A stretch of 64,000 bases of DNA from Prevotellaceae bacterium (GTDB lineage Bacteria > Bacteroidota > Bacteroidia > Bacteroidales > Bacteroidaceae): positions 161,855 through 225,854 of the forward strand of contig JAHZGX010000020.1 of assembly GCA_019420585.1 (NCBI GenBank). The letters are read 5' to 3'. Positions 34,587 to 42,544 of this stretch are shown in pieces. The position numbers and the translations under genes were made by a program. Under the pieces are notes generated by a model. The model ran no database searches and was not told the DNA's origin. It saw only the letters and a program-made list of their open reading frames with translations. Position 1 is the stretch's first letter. Every line of letters begins with the position of its first letter.

Positions 34587-36134
34587 ATGACAATGGGAAA
34601 CGAAAAACAAGACTGCACTCGCCACCCCGCGCTTATTGGGACAAACGGAGCCGTGCTCGCCCTGCTCCTGGTGCTCCTCCCTGTGCCTTCACCGGCCAGG
34701 GAGAGGACATACGTCATCAAGGACTCGCTGAAATACGAGCTTTATGAGGAGTTCTCCTGTGCGACTGTCATGGACCCGGGCATGGCCGTGCGCCTGCCCG
34801 TCTCTGCGGACAGCACCCTGGTGATTCCCCCGTCAGTCTCCCTTGGAGGCCGCACCTATGAGGTCAGTTGCATAGCGGACGGTTCCTTCTGCGACCATCC
34901 CGAAGTCAAGCACCTGGTCATCAGCGAGGGGATTGGGTCTATACAGGACGCATTCCGGCGATGCGTCAACCTGGAGAGCGTGCGCCTGCCGGCATCGATG
35001 TACGTGCTGGACCCCAGCGCATTCTCCTATTGCCCGAGGCTCAGGGAGATATGCGTGGAGGAAGGCAATGAGGACTATGACTCCCGGGGCGGCTGCAACG
35101 CCGTGATGAAGACGGAGGAGAGCATCCTGGTGAAGGGCTGCATGGGCACGAGGATTCCCGGCGAGACCACGGCCATTGGGCAGCGCGCCTTCTCCGGCGT
35201 GCAGGGCCTGGACACCCTGGTGATTCCCGAAGGGGTGAAGGTGATTGAGAGTGGAGCCTTCGCCGACTGCTCGGGGCTGAGGCGCATCTGCCTCCCCAAT
35301 TCCCTGGAGCGCATGGGAGGGCTTGCATTCCATGGCTGCAGCAGTCTGGGCGAGGTGCACATCCCGGAGGGCGTGCGGCACATAGGCGGGGACGAATATG
35401 CCGTGTTCAGCGGCTGCCTGGCACTGAAGAGGATAACCGTGTCGCCGGGGAACAGGTGGTTCGACTCCCGGGAGGACTGCAACGCCATCGTCAGCACGCA
35501 GGCAGACAGCGTGGTGGCCGGATGCGGAGGATCCAGGATTGTGGAGGGCATCAGGCGCATAGGCTACAAGGCGTTCGCCGGATCTGCCCTGGACAGGATA
35601 TACATCCCCGCCAGCGTGACCAGCATTGAGGAAAGGGCATTCTGGGACTGCCCCTCCTGCTCGTCGATAGAGGTGGCACCCGGCAATCCCGTCTACGACT
35701 CCCGGGGCGGCTGCAACGCCATCATAGAGACGGCCACGGGCACGCTCTTCAAGGGGTGCCGGCAGACGGAGATACCGCAGGAGGTGACCGCAATCGGGCC
35801 GTATGCCTTTGCCAGGATGTCCCTGCGCGGCAATCTTGTGCTCCCCGAGGGAATCACCGAGCTGGGTGCCTCGGCCTTTGCCGGAAACAGCCTCGGCAGC
35901 GTCAGGCTGCCACGGTCGCTCAGGAAGATTGGGCGGGGCGCATTCTTCGACAACACCTGGCTGGTGACCGTGGACTCCGATGCTCCCGAGATGGAGGTGG
36001 AGCGCGGGGCCTTCCAGTTCTGCCACTCCCTGCAGGCCGTGCATCTGCCCCGCCGCACCCTGTATGCCGACAGCCTCGTCTTCCAGTACAGCCCCTACCA
36101 GGAAGTCTTTGACAGGGAATGCGCGGAGCGCTGA
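34587..36134 (+). CDS. BspA-like leucine-rich repeat protein, copy C
   Basis: A 515-residue exported protein. A basic N terminus and hydrophobic run (AVLALLLVLLPVPSPA) form the signal. The mature chain has the same plan as copies A and B (short beta domain, BspA repeats, YDSR-CNAI modules) but is only about half identical to them, apart from a stretch VAPGNPVYDSRGGCNAIIET that matches copy A exactly at protein level. It ends in FQYSPYQEVFDRE, like the other copies. GC-rich. Transcribed away from the 33309 gene, 204 bases apart. A poly-C/poly-G hairpin follows at 36214-36231. Confidence 0.85.
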   Translation: MTMGNEKQDCTRHPALIGTNGAVLALLLVLLPVPSPARERTYVIKDSLKYELYEEFSCATVMDPGMAVRLPVSADSTLVIPPSVSLGGRTYEVSCIADGSFCDHPEVKHLVISEGIGSIQDAFRRCVNLESVRLPASMYVLDPSAFSYCPRLREICVEEGNEDYDSRGGCNAVMKTEESILVKGCMGTRIPGETTAIGQRAFSGVQGLDTLVIPEGVKVIESGAFADCSGLRRICLPNSLERMGGLAFHGCSSLGEVHIPEGVRHIGGDEYAVFSGCLALKRITVSPGNRWFDSREDCNAIVSTQADSVVAGCGGSRIVEGIRRIGYKAFAGSALDRIYIPASVTSIEERAFWDCPSCSSIEVAPGNPVYDSRGGCNAIIETATGTLFKGCRQTEIPQEVTAIGPYAFARMSLRGNLVLPEGITELGASAFAGNSLGSVRLPRSLRKIGRGAFFDNTWLVTVDSDAPEMEVERGAFQFCHSLQAVHLPRRTLYADSLVFQYSPYQEVFDRECAER

Positions 36135-36213
36135 CATGCCGCCCGCGTGGGAGATGCACCTCTCCCCCACCCCCTCCGCCCGCCCCGGGATGTGCCTTCA
36201 CGGCACGCTCCCC

Positions 36214-36231
36214 CCCCCCCGAACGGGGGGG
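36214..36231 (+). terminator. Poly-C/poly-G hairpin after LRR copy C
   Basis: A run of 11 C (36210-36220), GAAC, and 7 G (36225-36231) fold into a 7-bp stem with a 4-base loop. No T-run follows, so termination is only suggested; homopolymers of this length are also slippage-prone. Confidence 0.4.
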
Positions 36232-36341
36232 CGGGGTACTGATATGCAGGGAATGGTTCCTGTTGTCTATGTCACTGATATGCGTTTAGATATTCTTAAA
36301 ATTACACATTATATGAGGATAATAAAAGTTTATGTAACATT

Positions 36342-36372
36342 TTTGTGTTGTTTTGTTTTTTTTATACCTTTG
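36342..36372 (+). promoter_or_regulatory. Strong-consensus promoter of the LRR-B/ligase operon
   Basis: TTTG (36342-36345), 19 bases, TACCTTTG (36365-36372): an exact match to the Bacteroidetes consensus in an AT-rich region, 39 bases before the ATG at 36411. Confidence 0.75.
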
Positions 36373-36460
36373 CATTTACTTTTCGAATAAATTAACTAAA
36401 TAATCAAAAAATGACAACGAGAAACAAAAACAAAGCGACATTCATCACTGTGGGTTCATT

Positions 36461-37024
36461 GTGTGCATTTATCTGCTTCTGGGTAGTTGTACCGGAGACA
36501 ATGATTTAACAGGTTGTAGCGACCTTTCTATTGATATGCAGATTCCTATGACAAGAAGTACTGCCCCCGAACAATTTTGGAATACAGAAAATAAAACACC
36601 CGTAAAAGAAGATGAATGCGGATTATTTGCACTGACCGAAGTAAAGAAGAAAACTCCGAATCGTGGAATTGATGGCTACGATAGTGTTAGCGAATATTAT
36701 GAAAGCATGGATGACTATGCACGAGAGAACTATGGGTACAAGGGTGGGGCTATGGACAGCGAGACACTCTATGGCGTAGGTAAGCATTATGGCTTGTTTA
36801 CTGACAGCCTATTCTTTAGCAGTGAGAACGAACCAGGTTTGTTTTTCTCTAACAAGGAAAACCAGCAGAATGCTAAAATTGTGTGCTTTCAGAAAGAAGG
36901 ACAAGACCATTATGCAAAATATGACGGGATAGATAAGAAGGGTAGAGTAAAATACTATGACAGTGATGGGTATGGAAGCATTGACCCCAAAGAGGTGGAA
37001 GGAGTGATGTATGATAACAAGTAG
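36461..37024 (+). CDS. Lipoprotein with papain/C39-like features, start region frameshifted
   Basis: The reliable frame runs 36461-37024 (187 codons) and opens with a lipobox (LLLGSC) but with too short a leader. The promoter and an ATG at 36411 lie upstream in another frame that reads MTTRNKNKATFITVG and then stops. Adding one G to GGG near 36452 would join them into an ideal lipoprotein signal, so a one-base deletion (or sequencing error) is likely. The mature part has DECGLFALTE (possible catalytic Cys), then QDHYAKYDGI (possible His) and YYDSDGYG, the order of a C39/papain-like fold. Function unproven. Overlaps LRR copy B by 14 bases, so it heads that operon. Confidence 0.5.
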   Translation: MCIYLLLGSCTGDNDLTGCSDLSIDMQIPMTRSTAPEQFWNTENKTPVKEDECGLFALTEVKKKTPNRGIDGYDSVSEYYESMDDYARENYGYKGGAMDSETLYGVGKHYGLFTDSLFFSSENEPGLFFSNKENQQNAKIVCFQKEGQDHYAKYDGIDKKGRVKYYDSDGYGSIDPKEVEGVMYDNK

Positions 37025-38555
37025 AACCGCATTTGTTTTGTGCCTCTCCCTCCTTTTTCTGTCTTCGCAGGCAATGAGTCGGACAAACATTGTTGGTGAT
37101 TCAGTGAAATGTGTGGCATGGGAGGATACCCTCCACACCGTGGACTCCCTGAGGTACCGAATATCCCTTGACGGCTCACAGCCCACCGTGACCGTGATGG
37201 ATGCCGGGTATGGAAGCCGGGTGCCGGTGCTCGGCGACAGCACCTTCATCGTCCCCGGCTCAGTCACCATCGGCGGCCGCGACTATCCCGTGCGCAGGAT
37301 AGGCAGGCAGGCCTTTGTAGGGCACCCCGAGATAAAGCACCTGGTCATCAGCGAGGGGACAGAGATTGTCAGCGATGATGCGTTTGCCTATTGCCTGAAC
37401 TTGGAAAGCATCAGCCTGCCCGCAACGCTCGAAATCCTTGCCCCGGCAAGTTTCCGGGGGTGCTCCGGCGTGGAAAGCATCAGCATTGCCGAAGGAAACG
37501 GCACGTATGACTCGCGGGAAGGCTGCAACGCCATCATAGAGACAGACAGAGGCACACTCGTGCTGGGCTGCAAGGCCGCGCGGATTCCCCGCGGGGTCAC
37601 GGCCATAGGGGAGTGCGCCTTCGCAGGGCAGCAGGACATCGGCGGCATGGCCATTCCCGAAGGCGTGAAGGCACTGGGCTGCCGCGCCTTCGCCGACTGC
37701 ACGGGACTGAGGCACATCAGCCTGCCCCAATCCCTGCAGAGCATAGGGGAGGGAGCCTTTGAGGGCTGCGCGAGCCTGGAGGAGGTGGCCATACCCGAAG
37801 GCGTAAGGGAGATAGGGAACAGCGTGGTGGCAGGCTGCGCCAGGCTTGGGAGGCTGACGGTGTCACCCAAGAACAAATGGTACGACTCACGGAAGGACTG
37901 CAACGCCATCATCAGCACGCAGGAAGACTGCCTGGTGGCCGGCTGCGGCAACTCCGTCATCCCGGAAGGCGTGAGGAGCATAGGGGAAAAGGCATTCTCC
38001 TCGTCCGCCGTCAGCAGCATACACATCCCCGCCAGCGTGACGCAGATTGCGAGGACAGCGTTCCTCCATTGCCGCCTCTGCTCGTCAATAGAGGTAGCGC
38101 CGGGCAACCCCGTGTATGACTCACGCTCCGGGTGCAACGCCATCATAGAGACGGGCACGGGCACGCTCGTCAAGGGATGCGGCAGGACAGTGATACCAGC
38201 GGAGGTAAGCACAATAGGGGACATGGCATTCTGCGGAGCGTCCATGCCCGACAACCTCGTCATCCCCGAGGGCGTGTGCTCCATAGGCGACAACGCCTTC
38301 TCAGGCTGCGACATCCTCACGCTCCGGCTGCCAAGGTCGCTCCAGAGACTGGGCAACAGCGCCTTCTCGGGCTGTAGGAGGCTGGGAGTGGTGGAGATGT
38401 CCGGCACGGAACTGCACGTAGGCTGGTCTGCATTCGAGCATTGCCGCTCGCTGTATGCCGTGCGCCTGCCTCAAGACATCAAACACGAAAGTTACAACGT
38501 GTTCCAGCATACCCCCTATCAGGCAGTCTATGAGAGAGAATACGGGAAGCCATAA
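37011..38555 (+). CDS. BspA-like leucine-rich repeat protein, copy B
   Basis: A 514-residue exported protein with signal peptide (MITSRTAFVLCLSLLFLSSQAMS), different from that of copy A. From residue 42 onward (HTVDSLRYRIS) it is about 92% identical to copy A, with the same 16 or so BspA repeats and three CNAIIET modules, ending VYEREYGKP in both. Differences are scattered single residues plus a changed end (DIKHESYNVFQHTPYQ). Overlaps the lipoprotein gene upstream by 14 bases and the ligase-like gene downstream by 26 bases, so it is embedded in an operon whereas copy A stands at the end of its own. Likely a surface adhesin or display protein. Confidence 0.85.
   Translation: MITSRTAFVLCLSLLFLSSQAMSRTNIVGDSVKCVAWEDTLHTVDSLRYRISLDGSQPTVTVMDAGYGSRVPVLGDSTFIVPGSVTIGGRDYPVRRIGRQAFVGHPEIKHLVISEGTEIVSDDAFAYCLNLESISLPATLEILAPASFRGCSGVESISIAEGNGTYDSREGCNAIIETDRGTLVLGCKAARIPRGVTAIGECAFAGQQDIGGMAIPEGVKALGCRAFADCTGLRHISLPQSLQSIGEGAFEGCASLEEVAIPEGVREIGNSVVAGCARLGRLTVSPKNKWYDSRKDCNAIISTQEDCLVAGCGNSVIPEGVRSIGEKAFSSSAVSSIHIPASVTQIARTAFLHCRLCSSIEVAPGNPVYDSRSGCNAIIETGTGTLVKGCGRTVIPAEVSTIGDMAFCGASMPDNLVIPEGVCSIGDNAFSGCDILTLRLPRSLQRLGNSAFSGCRRLGVVEMSGTELHVGWSAFEHCRSLYAVRLPQDIKHESYNVFQHTPYQAVYEREYGKP
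37133..38551 (+). repeat. Right arm of the 1.4-kb inverted repeat
   Basis: Covers LRR copy B from HTVDSL to its last codons; pairs with 31703-33120. The two arms enclose 33121-37132 (4,012 bp). Confidence 0.8.
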
Positions 38556-40128
38556 AGGTTTCTTTCAGAAGATACACATTCCTACTCTTGTCATCTGTCT
38601 TGGGTGTGTCCTTGCGGCATCCTTCGGTCACAGAGGATGGGGGGCGCTGGTTTGCAGGGAATGGGCTGTCTTGTCCATGTTGCTGGCAAGTGCTTGGGGA
38701 TTGTTTCGGGTACTGGGAAACAAAAGAATGACATTGTGTGAAGACGATGTTGCCAAAACGTTCTTTTTGATTGGTATCATAGAGTCTGCCATCGCATTTT
38801 TGCAACAGGCTGAAGTGCTGGCATCCTGCAATCCTCTCTTTAGATTTACAGGATCTTTTGCCAACCCGTCCATGCTGACCATTTTGCTTTCGGTATGCAT
38901 ACCTATAGGATTGTATTATGCCGGGCAATCCCGAGGAAAGGATAGGGTAAAATGGGTCGCGTTGACTTCCCTGCAGGTTATCTTCCTTGTGCTCTGTACC
39001 TCCAGGATGGGAATCCTGGCAGTGCTCTGTTCCTTTTTTATGTTATTTGTGAAACCCGCTACAAATGAGCACTCGTTGTGGAAAGCCTATCGAAAGGTCG
39101 TTTTTCCTGTGTTAATTTTTGTCCCACTCCTCATAGTGCTATATTATGTGAAAAATGATTCTGCAAACGGAAGGATACTGATATGGATCAACTGCATACA
39201 CATGATTATGGACAAGCCCATCACAGGATGGGGAGCAGATGGATTTGATGCCCACTACATGCCTTATCAGGCAGCGTACTTCATGCAGCACCCCGGCTCA
39301 GCCTTCTCAATCTTGGCCGACAACATAAGTCATCCGTTCAACGAATATCTTCTATTTGCCGTCAAATACGGTTTGCCAGGACTGACTCTGTTGTTGCTTG
39401 CCCTTGGGGGACTGCTGAAAATTTTGGCAGGAAGTAACATCAATCACAAGAAACTGTTCATCTGTATCTGCACGGTCATAGGCATCTGTGCCATGTTCTC
39501 ATATCCATATAAGATGCCTGTCATTTGGGTTGTGAGTACTTATATCATATGTCAAGCCATCACGTCATGTAATAACCACCGTATAGCAAGAGCCGCATTC
39601 ATGTCTTTTCTCATCCTCATTCTGCTATTCAAGTCTATGTACAGAATACGGGACGAATGGAAGTGGACTTCTCTAATGGACAACCCAACCCAGGAGTCTC
39701 CGGAGAAAATCTTGCAGGAATATCATCGTCTATATAAAAGACTGCATACAAATTCTTACTTTTTGTACAATTACGGAGCGGTATTGCATCACCAGGGGAA
39801 ACATTGCCTCAGCAACAGGGTGCTTGATGAATGTGCCAGGATATATAATGACTACAATGTGCAGATGCTCATCGCTGACAACTATCGGGAGTTGGGTAAA
39901 CATAGAGAAGCCATTGGAAGGTTCTCCTATGCTGGACACATGATTCCCTGTCGTTTCCTGCCCCTTTATTATAAAATGGAAACATACAAGAAAGCCGGGG
40001 ACATAAAGAATGCATGCCGGATGGCAAAAGAAATTTTGCAGAAACCTGTCAAAATCAAGAATTCCCCTGCCATAGAGGAGATTAGGAGGAAAGCCACACA
40101 GTTAACAGAAGCACATGGAAATGAATAG
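38530..40128 (+). CDS. O-antigen ligase/polymerase-like membrane protein with C-terminal TPR region
   Basis: A 532-residue protein from ATG 38530, which overlaps the end of LRR copy B. Residues about 20-400 hold some ten membrane spans; a long loop carries ISHPFNEYLLFAVKYGLPG, the Wzy_C motif of O-antigen ligases and polymerases. After the last span (around 385) the chain becomes helical (LHTNSYFLYNYGAVLHHQGK, quoted up to 20 residues) with TPR-like repeats up to the end. WaaL/Wzy-like proteins join glycan chains to lipid A, other lipids or protein. AT-richer than the LRR genes, which suggests a different origin. Next gene starts 14 bases inside its end. Confidence 0.72.
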   Translation: MRENTGSHKGFFQKIHIPTLVICLGCVLAASFGHRGWGALVCREWAVLSMLLASAWGLFRVLGNKRMTLCEDDVAKTFFLIGIIESAIAFLQQAEVLASCNPLFRFTGSFANPSMLTILLSVCIPIGLYYAGQSRGKDRVKWVALTSLQVIFLVLCTSRMGILAVLCSFFMLFVKPATNEHSLWKAYRKVVFPVLIFVPLLIVLYYVKNDSANGRILIWINCIHMIMDKPITGWGADGFDAHYMPYQAAYFMQHPGSAFSILADNISHPFNEYLLFAVKYGLPGLTLLLLALGGLLKILAGSNINHKKLFICICTVIGICAMFSYPYKMPVIWVVSTYIICQAITSCNNHRIARAAFMSFLILILLFKSMYRIRDEWKWTSLMDNPTQESPEKILQEYHRLYKRLHTNSYFLYNYGAVLHHQGKHCLSNRVLDECARIYNDYNVQMLIADNYRELGKHREAIGRFSYAGHMIPCRFLPLYYKMETYKKAGDIKNACRMAKEILQKPVKIKNSPAIEEIRRKATQLTEAHGNE

Positions 40129-40744
40129 ATTTTTTTCGCTCATGCTGACATTTCTGTTCCTGCCAGGAATATTTTCCTGTACAAGTGAATCACAGGAGGA
40201 AAGGGAACTGGAACATGCACTGGAGTTTGCCGCTGGAAACAGAAATGAGTTGGAAGCCGTGCTCAGGTATTATGCTGATGATTCATTGAAATTGCAGGCG
40301 GCAAAATATCTCATTTGCAACATGCCCGGGCATTATTCTTATGTTGACACTGTCATTTCCCGCCAATATGCACAGGCCGTTGACTCTGTACTCAACGCCA
40401 TGAAAGGTGAAAGGGACTATAACGTCATACGCGACTCCATTGACAGTGTTGCACAGGCTATGGGAATGGATACTCTGCAGAAGGAGTTCGACAGTCGCCT
40501 GGTCACTGCTGGTTTCCTGATTGAAAACATCAATGGGGCTTTTCGCGATTGGGAAAAAGGGTCGTGGGCTAAGCATGTTGATTTCAATGCGTTTTGTGAA
40601 TGTATCTTGCCATACAAAACTGAGGAACTGCAGCCGCTGGACAACTGGCGTTCAAGGCTCAGACTTTTCATGCAGAAAAACTGGCAGACTTGGATTGTTG
40701 CGACCAACTGCGGAATTCTCCGCTGGCTGCTGCAAAAATGTTGA
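40115..40744 (+). CDS. Transglutaminase-like lipoprotein, fragment 1 (N-terminal, frameshifted)
   Basis: A 209-codon frame starting with a lipoprotein signal (FLFLPGIFSC, lipobox GIFSC) and a helical domain (EERELEHALEFAAGNRNELE). The protein stops abruptly in a different frame from the natural continuation. If the A5 run at 40676-40680 were A6, the chain would read on as RLFMQKKLADLDCCDQLRN into the next frame, which fits far better than the present end (WIVATNCGILRWLLQKC). I therefore treat 40115-42095 as one broken gene of about 650 codons. The family seems to be a Bacteroidetes transglutaminase-fold exported protein with an N-terminal helical domain. Confidence 0.6.
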   Translation: MEMNRFFSLMLTFLFLPGIFSCTSESQEERELEHALEFAAGNRNELEAVLRYYADDSLKLQAAKYLICNMPGHYSYVDTVISRQYAQAVDSVLNAMKGERDYNVIRDSIDSVAQAMGMDTLQKEFDSRLVTAGFLIENINGAFRDWEKGSWAKHVDFNAFCECILPYKTEELQPLDNWRSRLRLFMQKNWQTWIVATNCGILRWLLQKC

Positions 40745-41202
40745 ACAGAAACCTGGCAGACTCATTGCGCCCGACTACAGGGCTATCTGTCAAGAACACC
40801 TACATGCCGCTGGAATACTGGGCCAGATTGCCATTCGGCCAATGTGATGACTACGTAAATATGGCCACAAGCATATTCCGAAGTCACGGAATACCTGTCT
40901 ATGAAGAATTTACTCCGCAATGGGCGGGACGAAGCCTGGGACATGCATGGAATACGGTAGTTTCCAGTGATGGCAAGAAAGTTTCTTTTGCCGGAATTAC
41001 AGAACAGATCGATGGGTTGCACAAGTCTGAGGAAAGGATGGCAAAAGTGTACAGGCGCACATATGCTATAAACAGAGAACTTCAGATGATGAACCAATCA
41101 GGCGAGTATGTTCCCCACCTATTCCAGGATATATTCATGAAGGATGTCACAAGGGAGCACATATCATGCCATGATGTTGTGCTGCCGGGGCAAAGGGAAT
41201 GA
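40690..41202 (+). pseudogene. Transglutaminase-like protein, fragment 2 (catalytic core)
   Basis: The middle third of the broken gene. It contains a transglutaminase/papain-type core: PFGQCDDYVNMATSIFRS (Cys), RSLGHAWNTVV (His) and SSDGKK (Asp), in the usual order and spacing, after a helical lead-in. The frame ends at TGA 41200-41202, one base before the final fragment's ATG (ATGA overlap). A natural junction LPG-AKGMNGKY would form if the G4 at about 41187-41190 were G5. So this piece is unlikely to be an independent protein, although overlap-coupled translation cannot be excluded. Catalytic residues are intact. Confidence 0.55.
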
Positions 41203-42095
41203 ACGGGAAATACGTCTATCTGCTCACATTTGACAACCGGGATTGGGTTCCCGTGGCTTATGGCAAGGCACATAATGACAAGGTTCTCTTCCACGACATG
41301 GGACTGAACATTGTATATTTGCCTGCTTGCTACAAGGAAGACGGAGAACTGGAACCTATATCCAATCCGTTTATCCTGCATTATGATGGGCATGTTGAGT
41401 ATATTGTACCAAACCTGCGTGCAAGAAAGAGCATGACACTAAGGAGGAAATACCCGGTAATGGAATACGCATATGAATATATACCCCGATTGCAGGGCGG
41501 GGAGTTCCAGGCTTCAGACAGGGCGGACTTCAGCATCTGCCAGACAGTGCATAAGATAAAAGAAGGGTGCTCTGAAGGCGTGGAAGTGGGCATCGCCGAC
41601 AGCATTCCACCATATCGGTATTGGAGATACATATCCCATCGGTATGCTTCCTTCTGCAGTATTGCCGAAGTGTCTTTCTATAAGGACAAAGATACCACCA
41701 AACTGCGTGGTAAGGTCATTGGCACTGAAGGTTCGTGGGCTGATGACAGCCTGCATACACGGGAAAAAGTGTTTGATGGCGACATTCTTACTGCGTTCGA
41801 TGCGCCACGGGGAGAAGGATGCTGGGTAGGATTGGACTTCGGACAGCCTGTCAAAATAGACCATATTATCTATTATGGACGAGGAGATGGGAACAGCATT
41901 GAGGTCGGTGATCTGTATGGCTTATACTATTGGGATAAGACACAGTGGAAATGCGTGGGAAAGAAAAAGGCACGGCATCCTGATATAACTTTTGACAAAG
42001 TTCCCATGGAAGGATTGTATTTGCTTCGAGACTTGACAAAAGGCTGTGACGAGCGCATCTTCACATTCAAGAACGGGAAGCAAATATGGTGGTAA
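41199..42095 (+). pseudogene. Transglutaminase-like protein, fragment 3 (beta domain and discoidin-like end)
   Basis: The last third of the broken gene, 298 codons. It begins with GKYVYLLTFDNRDWVPV, a beta-rich segment that belongs after the catalytic core, continues with a domain around NPFILHYDGHVEYIVP, and ends in a discoidin (F5/8 type C)-like module (about residues 150-290): VFDGDILTAFDA, WVGLDFGQPVKIDHI, YYWDKTQWKCVG. Discoidin modules often bind carbohydrate. With its own ATG it could be translated alone, but it has no signal peptide and would stay in the cytoplasm, where a binding domain of this type has no obvious use. Confidence 0.55.
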
Positions 42096-42544
42096 CACAA
42101 GTTTAAGTCAGAGTTGTCCTGAAACTTTGCCAACGGTCTGCTGGCAGAAACCTTGTCTCTCATTCCGGCCTTTCTTGGGGGCAAATGTGTGGCAGACGTT
42201 TTGTTAAGATAGAGGGTCTCCTCCTCCCCGGTCGAGTTCCCGGTAAGAACGGCTGTTGAAAAGACAAAAAAAAGTGGCTCGGAAAAAAGAGGGTGGCGGG
42301 GCTTGTTTTATCCAGATGAAAGTCGTACCTTGGCACCTGTATTGAACAACAAAAAGAGCAATGCCCCATGGAAAAGACTTGGCGAATGACAACGGTAATT
42401 TCGGTTGCGAGGGACGCAACCACTCAGTTGCGGGGGACGCAACCGCTCAGTTGCGGGGGACGCAACCGCTCAGTTGCGAGATACGCAACCACTCAGTTGC
42501 GGCATAATAAACCCTGATTGTTTCATCCATAAACCTAAAACATT
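42096..42544. other. 449-bp gap before the HU-like gene, with tandem hairpin repeats
   Basis: No gene seen. The right third holds four 23-base repeats at 42404-42495, each a small hairpin. An AT-richer stretch with T-runs and A-runs (42260-42300) precedes it. Confidence 0.6.
42404..42502 (+). repeat. Four tandem 23-bp units, each forming a GTTGCG/CGCAAC hairpin
   Basis: Units start at 42404, 42427, 42450 and 42473, with a fifth partial at 42496. Core GTTGCGGGGGACGCAACCGC; the arms GTTGCG and CGCAAC are invariant while the loop varies (AGGGA, GGGGA, AGATA). Located 40-140 bases before the HU-like gene, so probably in its leader. Confidence 0.75.

Noticed and set aside
34833..36170. 445-codon minus-strand open frame opposite LRR copy C
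   Set aside because: Antisense shadow of the repetitive, GC-rich LRR gene; equivalent shadows appear behind copies A and B.
42404..42502. CRISPR-like array
   Set aside because: The units are directly joined with no unique spacers, and there are no cas genes. These are tandem hairpins.
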